The notes under the pieces were generated by a model. The model was given only the letters and a program-made list of their open reading frames with translations, was not told where the DNA came from and made no database searches. Below, piece by piece: positions 10,577 through 21,332 of a stretch of 64,000 nucleotides of DNA. Position numbers and translations under genes: made by a program. Within the stretch, counting starts at the first letter, position 1. The number at the start of each line of letters is the position of its first letter. The stretch spans positions 29,667,305 to 29,731,304 of the forward strand of contig JAJEKV010000004.1 in NCBI GenBank assembly GCA_021234155.1, written 5' to 3'. This stretch comes from Isoetes taiwanensis. Lineage: Eukaryota > Streptophyta > Lycopodiopsida > Isoetales > Isoetaceae.

Positions 10577-12090
10577 CTATCGTTTTGTTATTGCCATCTC
10601 TCTTGTCTTCCTGTACACTTGTAGAACTCTCTGCCTTTTCTCTTCCTTTAGCTTTATTTTTCTGCTCAAGCTGATATCTAATAGAGTCGAAGCCTTTGTA
10701 AATATAACTGTATACATATGAAAATATGTGAACTGTCGAAGCAACGTCAATTGTTTTGTGACAGTTCATTTTGTGCAATAAAAACTTGTTGTATGGCACA
10801 ACATATGCATCATTCATATGTCTTCTTCTATACTGCATGTATCCTTTTTCATCTATATATGTGTTTTCTGTGACAGGACGAGGGAATTTCCAACATCAAT
10901 CTCCTTTTTCTGAACACCTAAAAGAATGATGGTGTATCATAAATTTCTCTACTTTTATTCGATTCGAGATATATCATTGGCAATTCAATGTTAAATAAGT
11001 TCATCAATTACACCGATTGGAATATCTATTTCTGTTCTCAGTATTAAATGCGCATGAGGTAAGCCCCTTTTCTGGAACTCCACAACGTGTATCATGTAAG
11101 AGATACATGTAAAAAATTGCTTAAGGAGTTTTTTCAGCTCATGTAAACGACTATGAAACGCTCGACAAACAATGATTGGTAAATCTGCACTTGTTTTTCC
11201 TTGAGCAGTCTTTTCACGAATTTCATGCCATTCAGGATTATTGGTCATTGTTATGAAGAAAGTTGAATGCCCCTTTGATCTTGCTAAATGAAAGTGCGCG
11301 TCGGCAACTTGAGTCTGTACACCAAAAATGGCTGACTAAAAATGACGATGGCAAAATGACGTCATCTCCATCATTATCATCATCGTCAAAGTCATTCGGG
11401 TTGATGATTCACTTTTTATATCCTTCCGCCGATATGTAATTTAATCTTTCTTCTTCAACTCGTGAAAACATATCGACTAAGTATTCACCACAAAGTCGGC
11501 CTAATTCTGTGAATCTCAGTTCATGCAATAGTCGTTGTCTATACCATTGAATGCGAGATAATCCAAATTCATTCCGTGGATTCCACCTGCCGTTAGATGC
11601 AAGGGAAAAATAGTGGATATTGTAGGGTTTCATATAGCGGATCTAAGATGCTCATAAACCTCGGCGAGCCTTCATGTCGCAGACCAAAACCTACTAACCT
11701 CGGCTCAATAATCGTTGTATTGCTCACGCCAACAATAGTCGCTATTTCATCTTTTCTTTGTTATATCGCCACTAATAAGCATCACGTCCTCTTTTTCATG
11801 TTTGCAACATTTTTAAAGCTCGCACAAATGGATTTACTTCATCTAGCGTGTTTGCCTATCCGTGAGACCCATTCAAATTTGATTTTATTTGAGGATGCTA
11901 CCCTATAACGTTCGACTCATCATAAATATACCAAATAAAGGATTACTTTGTTCCGACGTGGGTAACAAATTGCGTGATATGTTCTCCCCATTATTGTAAT
12001 GGATGATGGGGGCAGTTAGATGGATAAATGAGCCGTTTACACCAAGTACATCGAGACGTAATAAATTATTTATTTTCCGTGAATCCCCCA
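10577..12090 (-). pseudogene. Second, diverged Rep segment (unit A internal duplication)
   Basis: This block repeats about 9093-10575 in the same orientation. Part of it (about 11070-11260) differs clearly from every other copy, mostly at third positions and with conservative changes (TNNPEWHEIREKTAQGKT; ADLPIIVCRAFHS; LLKQFFTCISYM). It is therefore not just a recent duplicate; it carries sequence of another Helitron lineage. The HUH region reads GLPHAHLIL. Many small indels at CAG/CTG sites break the frame. Confidence 0.7.
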
Positions 12091-13091
12091 AAAGTTATTA
12101 TCACAATACAATGCTTCAATTCTCTCCGGCGCTTTGGAAGTTTTGGTAATTTCCACTTTCCATTATTACAGTGAGAATCCTTTTCTCTCAGACTTAGCAA
12201 TTCCAATGCACACATTTCACATGTCTTATTCAAATTTGCAATCCACCTCTTGCATTGCAGATTTTACTTTTCATTTTTATATCAACTTTCCCCAATAGGT
12301 CGTTCCCACACAATGAATCAAGTTATCGCCCTGCGTGTTATTACTTATTATCTCGTTCATATTCTCTTTGGTAACATCTTTTGCATACATCATCTTTTTT
12401 GCTTATAATCGTCTTTTCTTGTACATGCCACTTATATCACCATGATCTCAGAACGCCCGCCTTATCATCCAAGAACGATTCCATGATTGGTTACTTTCTA
12501 CTTTGCGATGGCACTTATTAACTACCGTTCCTATGGTAGTCACATTCACCACACCTCCTTTAGGACGACCTCGTTTGCGAATAGTGATAGGAACTTCCTT
12601 ATTTTCCCTATCATTACATGCTTTTATGCCATCTCCTTTTCTTTTTCTCTTTGTTACATCATGATCTATAAACGCCGTCTTATGATCGTGAATAGTGACA
12701 GGAACTTCCTTACTTTCCCTATCATTACATGCTTTTATGCTATCCCTTTTTCTTTTTCTCTTTGTTACATCATGATCTGTAAACACTGTCTTATCATCTG
12801 AAGAACGATTCCATGATTCGTTACTTTCTACCTTGCGATGGTATTTATTAACCATCGTTCCTGCGGCAGTTGCATTCATCACACTTTCTTTAGGACGACC
12901 TCGTTTGCGAATGCTGTCTTGAATAGTGACAGGAACTTTCTTACTTTCTCTATTATTATATGCTTTCATGGTATCCCTTCTGCTTCTTTTCCTTTTTGTT
13001 AATTCAGACGTTTTTCTATGCTCGAGCTCCATTACTATATGGGTACCTCTATGACTGAAACTATAGAGATGTATGTTCCTGGATTTCATAC
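12091..13091 (-). pseudogene. Helitron RepHel N-terminal region with AT-hooks (unit A)
   Basis: The N-terminus starts at the ATG at 13087-13089 (MKSRNIHLYSFSHRG). It contains two RKRGRPK AT-hooks and basic repeats (TDHDVTKRKRKRDSIKACN). A cysteine-rich stretch resembling the Helitron N-terminal zinc region follows but is broken here. In unit 1 the same region is open for 515 codons (19785-21332), so the damage in this copy is local. AT-hooks suggest binding to AT-rich minor groove; the role in transposition is inferred. Confidence 0.7.
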
Positions 13092-13231
13092 GTGCAAATG
13101 TACAGAATAAATATGCTGGTTTTCGTTAATTCACTCAACCTCATTAATCAACTTCATTAGAAGTAATAGGAAAACGTAGAATTCTAGTGTAGATATTCAC
13201 TAAGTTTTTAAATTGCTGGCGTTAATTGTAA
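13092..13231 (-). other. Helitron leader, part adjoining Rep (unit A)
   Basis: Non-coding stretch upstream of the Rep ATG, near-identical to the same segments in the three tandem units. H1 interrupts it after position 13231; it continues at 16125. Confidence 0.75.
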
Positions 13232-13259
13232 CTAGTAATGGTGCCCAGCGTTGCTGGGC
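13232..13259 (-). terminator. H1 3' terminus: CTAG plus hairpin
   Basis: Stem GCCCAGC/GCTGGGC with a 3-nt loop at 13243-13259, followed on the minus strand by ACCATTA and CTAG. The same hairpin and CTAG end H2 at 42245-42272, so the two belong to one family. Confidence 0.9.
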
Positions 13260-14058
13260 TAATGTTGGGAACCCTCAATGAAGATTCAATCAACATATCC
13301 TACAATTTTTGTAGGAACTATCGTGTCTATGTATTAATAGGTTCATTTGTGCATTTTTGTTCAATAAAGGAAAAAGACCCTATAAAAAGTTTTGAAGCAC
13401 ACTCAATTAAATGAAATGTTCGTGCAACAATAATTTAGTTAGCCTCTTCATTGAATGTGCTACAAACACATACTGAATTCACTATTATACACAAAACCCA
13501 ACTTTCACATGGGTATCATTAATAATATACGTACAAATATCATGTATACATCAGTTGCATTTCTTTGCTGGCAATATTTTCTAGCATAGCACTTTAGATA
13601 TTATCCAATGTTCTCTCTAAGATGGCAAATAGTTTATGTTTATGCTTCATATATCTATATTGATTTGCCAATCATGTCTATATTGATTTGCCGAGTAGTC
13701 CCTAGGAACACATTTGTTCATACAAAACTATAGATTGAAGACCTCTTTAACATGATCATAATTTCATAACCATGCTAGATAACGTCTTTGAAGGTACCAT
13801 ACGCTAAATTCGCTATTATAAAATAGTTCTTTTTGTTGATTTATGAGCTTACAAAAAGGGCTCCAGTTTTGCATAGAATGCCAGTAGCAATCGTTCATAT
13901 AAAAGCATGCAATGTTGCTTCAAATACATAGGCATAAGTCAGCCGTAAACTAAAGTATGTCCTTGTTCATTTTTGGATTTATGAATTCAACACATTTTAG
14001 ACAAACTTTCTAGTCTATGCGTTAATCCGCATTTCGGGCATATGTCTTTGGCATGTTG
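13260..14058. other. H1 subterminal AT-rich sequence
   Basis: No gene recognised. The first bases (TTGGGAACC on the plus strand) match the subterminal region of H2 near 42230, consistent with shared 3' ends; beyond that I see nothing notable. Confidence 0.6.
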
Positions 14059-15478
14059 TTATCGGCTAATGGCCAGAATGAATTTAATTGGTTCAACAAC
14101 CACAACGAATCTAGAGCATGTCGATCCAACTTTGAAGTCAATTTCTATTATGTCCTTAAGAAGTTGTATTTGGTAATCGTGAAAAGGGGTTTGAAAAGTT
14201 GTATATTCTACGATATTGAAAAAAATCTTCCATGGACGTTTGCCAGGACATGACATAATCCTGAGCTTTTGCCAAAATGGAGGCCAACTACTTTTCAATA
14301 CATATAAGTGTGAAATGCAACAAAAAGAAATCCAATCTAGAAGGTTTGTGGCAGAACCATGCATATATTCTTGCATCGCCCCTTCAAAATGCATTTTTAT
14401 GTTGAAAACCTAAATAAAGAAGGCACATACAATTCACTCTTACATCACATCTTGACACTAAAGAGAAGAGTAACAGTTATGCATAACAGCTGTTGATAGA
14501 CATGCTGAAGCTGAGAGTAGAGGTGATTAACTCGTGATGCAAGATAATGTTCTCTAAGTCTGAAACCAACCCTTTTATCAAACTTTTTTAATATTTTATT
14601 TATTAAAGAAGAGTCAGGAGTTCCCTGCCAATTTGTCTGTACAGGACAAAGCATGAACATACTACTCTAAGTAACTCCACTACAATTTATTTTCACCTGG
14701 ATTGATGGGCGAGATGTGGACAATTCCAAACCATAGGAAAGCCACCAACGTTTATGTATCGCTAGCTTTTGTCTAACAGCATTTATGAACTCAGCTTTGT
14801 TGCAAAAGCCAGAATGAATCCAGAGCATGTGTACAACTTTGAAGTCAATTTCCATTCTGTCCTTAAGAAGTTGTATGTCGATACAACTTTGAAGTCAATT
14901 TCCATTCTGTCCTTAAGAAGTTGTATTTGGCATTGTGAAACGTTGGTTTGAAAAGTTGTTGTATATTCCACAATACTGAAAAAGTCATCCATTATCCAAT
15001 CTTTCATGGATCTTCGCCAGGATAGGACATAATCCTGAGCTTCTGCCAAAATGGAGCCCAACTACTTTTCAGTACACATAAGTGTGAAATGCAACAAAAA
15101 CAAATAGTGCCTGATTCTGTACCAATCCAAAATGTTTATGCTTCACTACAATTTATTTTCACCTGGATTGAAAACCATAGGAAAGCCACCAACGTTTATG
15201 TATTGCTAGCTTTTGTCTAACAGCCAGAATGAACTCAGCTTTGTTGCAAAAGCCAGAATGAATCCAGCCAGAATGAATCCAGAGCATGTCGATCCAACTT
15301 TGAAGTCAATTTCCATTCTGTCCTTAAGAAGTTGTATTTGGCACTGTGAAAAGTTGGTTTGAAAAGTTGTTATGTATTCCACAATACTAAAAAAGTCATC
15401 CATTATCCAATCTTCCATGGATCTTCGCCAGGATAGGACATAATCCTGAGCTTCTGCCAAAATGGAGCCCAACTACCA
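14059..15478 (-). repeat. H1 internal repeats
   Basis: Segments at about 14676-15075 and 15144-15478 are close direct repeats. Shared landmarks are ACTACAATTTATTTTCACC, GAAAGCCACCAACG and AGGACATAATCCTGAGC. A third, older copy lies at about 14059-14310. Within the first, a 48-bp piece is itself doubled at about 14831-14926. On the minus strand the copies read similar short peptides (SILAEAQDYVLSWRRSM), which suggests a captured and re-duplicated exon, but I cannot name a gene. Confidence 0.7.
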
Positions 15479-15874
15479 TTTTTCCTTCTGGCTAGGTATT
15501 TGCCCTCTAATGAAATGCTGCGTTTTCAAACCTGTACTAAGTAGAAATGGACATGCTTTGCCAGGAAAGACTTGTGATACACTTTGAGGATTCTGGCAGG
15601 AACAAAATATACCCATGGCAGAAAATACTCCGTTGCAGAAAACAATCTGTTGTAAGCGAAAATCCAGGATGAAAAATGGGACCTCTGCTAGTGTCGGAAT
15701 TGGTCCAAAACATAAAAACGTGAGAGAGCCGTAAGTTTTGAAAAGATCAAAGAGTGCATGATGAGGAAGGGCAAGGCACCAGACATATCCCTTCCATCTG
15801 CTGTGCGTTAACTGCGACATGTCATGGCAAACCATATCCAAAGCATGCCAAAGACATGGAAAATCCAGAAGCAA
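15473..15874 (-). CDS. Uncharacterised 133-codon ORF in H1, possible captured gene fragment
   Basis: The open frame has ordinary protein composition (DMSQLTHSRWKGYVWCL, FVCNGVFS-like aromatic stretches, several Cys). It directly abuts the repeat block, whose peptide MGSILAEAQDY would follow in the same direction. I do not recognise a domain. Non-autonomous Helitrons often carry host exons, so a captured fragment is the likeliest reading; it could also be a chance ORF. Confidence 0.3.
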   Translation of the reverse strand: MLLDFPCLWHALDMVCHDMSQLTHSRWKGYVWCLALPHHALFDLFKTYGSLTFLCFGPIPTLAEVPFFILDFRLQQIVFCNGVFSAMGIFCSCQNPQSVSQVFPGKACPFLLSTGLKTQHFIRGQIPSQKEKW

Positions 15875-16124
15875 ACTCGGCCGATGTAGTAGACTCGGCT
15901 TAAAGATTTCGAAACAGCATTGTATGTCTGGCCATTGGATCTAGAGCAACCACTGTTCCACTGTTTTACATGAGCTGTGTATGAATTGAAGGAGCAACCA
16001 CTGTTCCAGCTAAAATCCTCCAGACGAAAACGGGAGCTACAGGATATCTCAGAACCCTAAATGTCAAAATTAGGGTTAGGGTTTCGTTGACGACATACTT
16101 ACCCAATAACATTATAATATAAGA
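15875..16124. other. H1 5' region
   Basis: No gene. It contains short telomere-like text (TTAGGGTTAGGGTTT) near 16071-16085, and ends at the 5' TC terminus of the element (16124 on the minus strand). Confidence 0.6.
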
Positions 16125-17458
16125 TAAATGGAAATCACGATATTAGCGACCGAAACAAAAAGCTACGAACCTGATACCAATGATACAGTCTCACAAGATC
16201 AGTCCTAAATGTTCTTGTAATTGTCAATCTTTGTTCCCGTTTGCACATGTTAATTGAAGCAATGCAGTTTGCAAAACCTGTAACAAAGTTTTGCACAGTA
16301 TGAAGGCAGTTCTAGACAACATTAAATACAATTACGAAACATAGACATAAAGAAGCCTGCAAAAACTATATGTCCTGTTCCATTTTCCGCTGCAGCTTAC
16401 ATTTTTTTAAGTTCACCAGCATTTAGAAAGCCAAATGATATTCTTATAACACTCATTATCTTCTTGCATACACTCCAAAGCCAATTTTAGACGACATTAA
16501 ATACAATTAGCAAGTGTATACATAGAGGATCCTGAAAAACCACATTAGCTGTCATATCAGGTTCTATGTGGTTTAATACATCATATTCTTCGCTGTAATT
16601 CACATTTTAGGGGCGTGAACTAACAAAGAGATTTAAATGAAGAGGTCATTTAGCCCCGTGGAAAAATGTAGACCGTTCTGCGGATTTAAAATGCTAGCCT
16701 TGGGCCTCACAAGATGCATGCATAGAAGGCAGCTTTCCACCATGTTAAATGGGAACAATGAACAGATACACAAAGATCAGGTTAATTAGTACTGGGCAGG
16801 TTTCAGATTCTCAGAAATAGGACGTGAACAAAAGACTGACATCTGATAATATGAACTCCTTTCTAATACATGATAATTTGGCAACAGGCAAAAAAACTAA
16901 ACACATGCCAGACACACAAAAGGCTTAGAAACGAATTCCCTGCCAAATAACAAAATACATACACCACTCACCCTGATTCGCGTTTTCAATTCTATTTCCT
17001 CCTTTAACGTGCCTTACACTCCCCTCCAATACCACCTATCAAATCAAACCGCACACAGTTTCGGTTTGCTTCCCTAATTTCCTGGTGTCCACGAAATTCA
17101 GCATCCTCATCCCAATCAGAACCTCCTGCATCTCGCTCTTCTAAAACACGGCCCTTCCCGGCATTGAAAAAGCGCCACAACAGAACCAAAGCCCCTACCT
17201 TCCCAACTATGACCTCGGCCAGTGCAAGCTCCCCGGTAATTTTTTGCCAGTCTCCGCCTTCGCAACCTTTCTCCGCCCCCAAATCCTTCACACTATGGCC
17301 CCTCTCTGCAGTCACGCCGTACTCCTTCCATCCCATCCCAACTCGTAGCACACCAGCCAGGTGGAATTAATTCCCCCATACACGTCACCTTTCTCTCGCC
17401 AGGTGGAATTAATTCCCTCATACACATCACCTTTCTCTCGCCACGTCACCAAAAAAAC
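16125..17458 (-). other. Leader block of unit A with a GC-rich exon-like segment
   Basis: This sequence is repeated in all units (21475-22800, 26831-28159, 32181-33516). Its Rep-proximal 900 bp are AT-rich. The distal part, 17004-17351, is GC-rich and open on the minus strand for 115 codons (GELALAEVIVGKVGALVLL, RVLEERDAGGSDWDED). It is probably the start of a captured gene that I cannot name. A 40-bp direct repeat (GGTGGAATTAATTCCC...CACCTTTCTCTCGCC) lies at about 17360-17442. It may serve as the promoter region of Rep. Confidence 0.55.
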
Positions 17459-17469
17459 CATACATAATT

Positions 17470-18608
17470 TTTCCAGTTCCACGTACAATAGGGGCTACCT
17501 GTCGGAAATCCCCCAGCTGCCACAATACATTTTCCTCCGAATGGTTGTTTATTGCCACACAACTCTTGGAGAAGGCTGTTTACTGCTAATATTACGGCCT
17601 TGTTAGCCATGGGAAATTCATCCCAAATTATTAAGCTGCTTTCCATTATCATCTGTGCATACCCAGATTTTCGAGTCATCAAAGAATGTATGTTCGTATT
17701 GTTCTCCAATACGGGTATTTGGAATAGTGAATGAGATGTTCGACCTCCGGGATAGAGCAGTGCAGCAAGTGCGGTTGTTCCGCATGAGCTATTAGCTTGG
17801 ATGCTCTTACATATAAACAAAGTGCATTGAGTAAATATGTCTTACCCGATTACACCTTTTCCATCAACTAAAACCTGGTTTCTTTGCCTCTTTTCTGTCT
17901 ATTATGTTGCATAACAGTTCAAATATTTCACGCTGATTATCATTTAATGATGCAATCATCTTTTCTAGTCTTTGCTGGTATGCATTTGCGTCTTTAAATT
18001 TCGACAATTCGTTGATGATATGCCTGTTTCTATCTGATTTCATTGGTAGTCCAAAGGCGGTTATGCTTGTCCCATGTTGCACTAGTGTATCATTTATTAG
18101 CTGTAGGCATTCATTGTAAGCTGACTCATCGTCATTTTGATATTCTTCGAGTGCATCTCTTGCTAGTGCAAATCGATATCTATTCCATAGCTCTACTGCT
18201 GGTGCCTGGTCCATTAATAGTAATGCAAATAAGAATCGCAGTTGTGACGGACTTAGAGATAGGGCAACTGCTTCTTCATAACGAGTTCAGCCCGATTATT
18301 TGTATCTACTAATCCAAATGCTTCTGCTGCCTTCTGATATGTTTCATATTCTATACCATTTACTGTCCTTGCATCAGTCCAGCTTCTGCATGGTTTGTGT
18401 AGAAGTATCTGACGTAAGTAGAATGCTTCACCCACACGAGAAGTAGCAATCGAATGCGGCACACTAAACTTTGGTTGCCTCGTCTTCTCACAATGTGGCC
18501 GCTATATTCAACTCAATAGCATCGTTTGGTCTCCTTGAATTTTCTTTGTTGGCAATTAGTACATATTTTTCATTGTATTCCACGTATGTTAATTGGTCAA
18601 ACTCTGAA
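17470..18608 (-). pseudogene. Truncated Helitron helicase, unit 1
   Basis: The helicase is cut at the unit junction just after motif III (GGKCIVAAGGFPTGSPYC, frame-shifted) and lacks motifs IV-VI. Walker B (IIWDEFPMANKA) is intact. The Walker A region near 17850-17875 is damaged (reads KKPGFS then stop). The linker toward Rep (RVGEAFYLRQILLHKPC, ARTVNGIEYETYQKAAEAF) is present. Frame breaks lie near 17860, 18240 and 18290. Confidence 0.8.
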
Positions 18609-19655
18609 CTATTTGGTCTTAAGAAATATCTGTCCAGTAATGATAGAGATGGTGAAGATTTTGTTGTTCGTCCAAAGCTGTTGTTTATTTTGTCCTTCCA
18701 AATGTAATGGAAGGCATCGGCACGGCAGTGTTTTCTTTGTTATGTTATATCCCAGTATTCTCCATGCTGCTTCTGTTGCAGATAAATATCGGCCATTGAG
18801 ATAATCATGAACTTCATCAACTGGTTTCTTGGTTTTGTTATTGCCATCTCTCTTGTCTTCCTGTACACTTGTAGAACTCTCTGCCTTTTCTCTTCCTTTA
18901 GCTTTATTTTTCTGCTCAAGCTGATATCTAATAGAGTCGAAGCCTTTGTAAATATAACTGTATACATATGAAAATATGTGAACCGTCGAAGCAACATCAA
19001 TTGTTATGTGACAGTTCATTTTGTGCAATAAAAACTTGTTGTATGGCACAAGATATGCATCATTCATATGTCTTCTTCTATACTGCATGTATCCTTTTTC
19101 ATCTATATATGTGTTTTCTGTGACAGGACGAGGGAATTTCCAACAGCAATCTCCTTTTTCTGAACACCTAAAAGAATGATGGTGTATCATAAATTTCTCT
19201 ACTTTTATTCGTTCAGATATATCTGTTGGCAATTCAGCAGAAATAAGTTCATCAATTACACTGATTGGAATATCTATTTCTGTTCTCAGTATTAAATGCG
19301 CATGAGGTAAGCCCATTTTCTGAAATTCCACAACATGAATCATATAAGAGATAGGTCCAAAATACTGTTTTAGAAGTTTTTTTAGTTCATGTAGACGGCT
19401 ATGGAATGCTCGACAAACAACTACTGGCAAATCTGCACTTATTTTTCCTTGGACTGTTTTTTCTCGGATTTCATGCCAATCCGGATTAGTGGTCATAGTT
19501 ATGAAGAAAGATGGATGTCCTTTTGATCTTACTAAATGAAAAGGCGTCGGCAACTTGAGTTGTACACCAGTGGCGACTAAAATGACGATGCCAAATGGCG
19601 TCATCTCCATTCTCATTATCATCATCGTCAAAGTCATTACGGGTTGATGATTCAC
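18609..19655 (-). CDS. Helitron Rep domain, unit 1
   Basis: An open frame of 348 codons covers the Rep core: TNPDWHEIREKTVQGK, the HUH motif in GLPHAHLILRTEID, the zinc-like CSEKGDCCWKFPRP, and the two-tyrosine SYVYSYIYKGFD. Its N-terminal 30 residues come from a shifted frame around the GC-rich site near 19560, so the true protein joins the frame at 19785 upstream. Known role: single-strand nicking and transfer through a phosphotyrosine link. Confidence 0.85.
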   Translation of the reverse strand: MNHQPVMTLTMMIMRMEMTPFGIVILVATGVQLKLPTPFHLVRSKGHPSFFITMTTNPDWHEIREKTVQGKISADLPVVVCRAFHSRLHELKKLLKQYFGPISYMIHVVEFQKMGLPHAHLILRTEIDIPISVIDELISAELPTDISERIKVEKFMIHHHSFRCSEKGDCCWKFPRPVTENTYIDEKGYMQYRRRHMNDAYLVPYNKFLLHKMNCHITIDVASTVHIFSYVYSYIYKGFDSIRYQLEQKNKAKGREKAESSTSVQEDKRDGNNKTKKPVDEVHDYLNGRYLSATEAAWRILGYNITKKTLPCRCLPLHLEGQNKQQLWTNNKIFTISIITGQIFLKTK

Positions 19656-19784
19656 TTTTTTTATATCCTTCCGTCGATATGTAATTTAATCTTTCTTCTT
19701 CAACTCATTGAGAACATGTCAACTAAATATTCACCGCAAAGCCATCCTAATTGTGTGAATCTTAGTTCGTGCAATAGTCGTTGT

Positions 19785-21332
19785 CTATACCATTGAATCA
19801 CGAGATAATCCAAATTCATTAGTGGATTCCACCCTATTTGTTCCATGCGGGAAAAATAGTGGATATTGTAGGGTTTCATATAGCGGATCTAAGATGCTCA
19901 TAAACCTCGGCGAGCCTTCATGTCGCAGCCAAAAACCTACTAACCTCGGCTCAATAACTGTTGTATTGCTCACGTCAGCAATAGCTGCTATTTCATCTTT
20001 TGCTGTTATATCGCCACTAATAAGCATCACGTCCTCTTTTTTCATGTTTGCAACATTTTTTAAAGCTCGCACAAATGGATTTACTTCATCTAGCAGGCTG
20101 CCTATCTGTGAGACCCATTCAAATTTGATTTTATTTGAGGATGCTACCCTATAACGTTCTGACTCATCATAAATATACCGGTATAAAGGATTACTTTGTT
20201 CGGCGTGGGTAACGATGCGTGATATGTTCTCCCCATTATTGTAACGGATGATGATGGGGCAGTTAGATGGATAAATGAGCCGTTTACACCAAGTACATCG
20301 GAGACGGAATAAATTATTTATTTTCCGTGAATCCCTGCAAAAGTTATTATCACAATACAATGCTTCAATTCTCTCTGGCAGCTTTGGAAGTTTTGGTAAT
20401 TTCCACTTTCCATTATTACAGCAGAATCCTTTTCTCTCTATACTTAGCAATTCCAATGCACACATTTCACATGTCTTATTCCAGCTGCAATCCACCTCTT
20501 GCATTGCAGATTTTCTGTTCATTTTTGATATCAACTTTCCCCAATAGGTCGTTCCCACACAATGAATTTCGTTATCGTCTGTGTTATTACTTATTATCTC
20601 GTTCATATTCTCTTTGGTAACATCTTTGCCTACATCATCTTTTTTGCTTATACGTCTTTTCTTGTACATGCCACTTATATCACCATGATCTGTAAACGCC
20701 GTCTTATCATCCGAAGAACGATTCCATGATTGGTTACTTTCTACTTTGCGATGGCACTTATTAACTACCGTTCCTATGGTAGTCACATTCACCACACCTC
20801 CTTTAGGACGACCTCGTTTGCGAATAGTGATAGGAACTTCCTTATTTTCCCTATCATTACATGCTTTTATGCCATCTCCTTTTCTTTTTCTCTTTGTTAC
20901 ATCATGATCTGTAAACGCCGTCTTATGATCGTGAATAGTGACAGGAACTTCCTTACTTTCCCTATCATTACATGCTTTTATGCTATCCCTTTTTCTTTTT
21001 CTCTTTGTTACATCATGATCTGTAAATACTGTCTTATCATCTGAAGAACGATTCCATGATTCGTTACTTTCTACCTTGCGATGGTATTTATTAACCATCA
21101 TTCCTGCGGCAGTTGCATTCATCACACTTTCTTTAGGACGACCTCGTTTGCGAATGCTGTCTTGAATAGTGACATGAACTTTCTTACTTTCTCTATTATT
21201 ATATGCTTTCATGGTATCCCTTCTGCTTCTTTTCCTTTTTGTTAATTCAGACGTTTTTCTATGCTCGAGCTCCATTACTATATGGGTACCTCTATGACTG
21301 AAACTATAGAGATGTATGTTCCTGGATTTCAT
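19785..21332 (-). CDS. Helitron RepHel N-terminal region with AT-hooks, unit 1 (best preserved)
   Basis: 515 open codons start at MKSRNIHLYS. RKRGRPK AT-hooks lie at residues 61-67 and 171-177, within an internal duplication of about 110 residues (NKxHRKVESNxSWNRSSDDK recurs). TDHDVTKRKRK-type basic repeats lie between them. A zinc-like region follows (CEMCALELLSIERKGFCCNNGKW, YCDNNFC), then the conserved Helitron block VSQIGSLLDEVNPFVRALK and LQYPLFFPHGT. The frame is lost near 19790 at ATCACGAG, where other copies read ATCTGAG. It would continue into the Rep frame at 18609-19655. Confidence 0.85.
   Translation of the reverse strand: MKSRNIHLYSFSHRGTHIVMELEHRKTSELTKRKRSRRDTMKAYNNRESKKVHVTIQDSIRKRGRPKESVMNATAAGMMVNKYHRKVESNESWNRSSDDKTVFTDHDVTKRKRKRDSIKACNDRESKEVPVTIHDHKTAFTDHDVTKRKRKGDGIKACNDRENKEVPITIRKRGRPKGGVVNVTTIGTVVNKCHRKVESNQSWNRSSDDKTAFTDHGDISGMYKKRRISKKDDVGKDVTKENMNEIISNNTDDNEIHCVGTTYWGKLISKMNRKSAMQEVDCSWNKTCEMCALELLSIERKGFCCNNGKWKLPKLPKLPERIEALYCDNNFCRDSRKINNLFRLRCTWCKRLIYPSNCPIIIRYNNGENISRIVTHAEQSNPLYRYIYDESERYRVASSNKIKFEWVSQIGSLLDEVNPFVRALKNVANMKKEDVMLISGDITAKDEIAAIADVSNTTVIEPRLVGFWLRHEGSPRFMSILDPLYETLQYPLFFPHGTNRVESTNEFGLSRDSMV

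Larger units (their letters stand above)
13232..16124 (-). mobile_element. H1: non-autonomous Helitron inserted in the leader of the large Helitron
   Basis: The plus strand reads ...TTAATTGTAA, then CTAGTAATGGTGCCCAGC at the left edge, and ATTATAATATAAGA then TAAATGGAAATC at the right edge. On the minus strand the element therefore starts TCTTATATTATAAT and ends hairpin-CTAG, inserted between A and T as Helitrons do. Three empty sites with GTAA directly joined to TAAATGG (CTAA in the third) occur at 21474/21475, 26830/26831 and 32180/32181, which fixes both ends to the base. Length is 2893 bp; no Rep or helicase inside. Confidence 0.95.

Noticed and set aside
12487-12801. Plus-strand ORFs rich in Phe, Ser and Tyr repeated in each unit
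   Set aside because: They are antisense shadows of the basic AT-hook repeats of RepHel.
16071-16085. Interstitial telomere repeat
   Set aside because: Only two TTAGGG-like units, in the H1 5' region; too short to matter.
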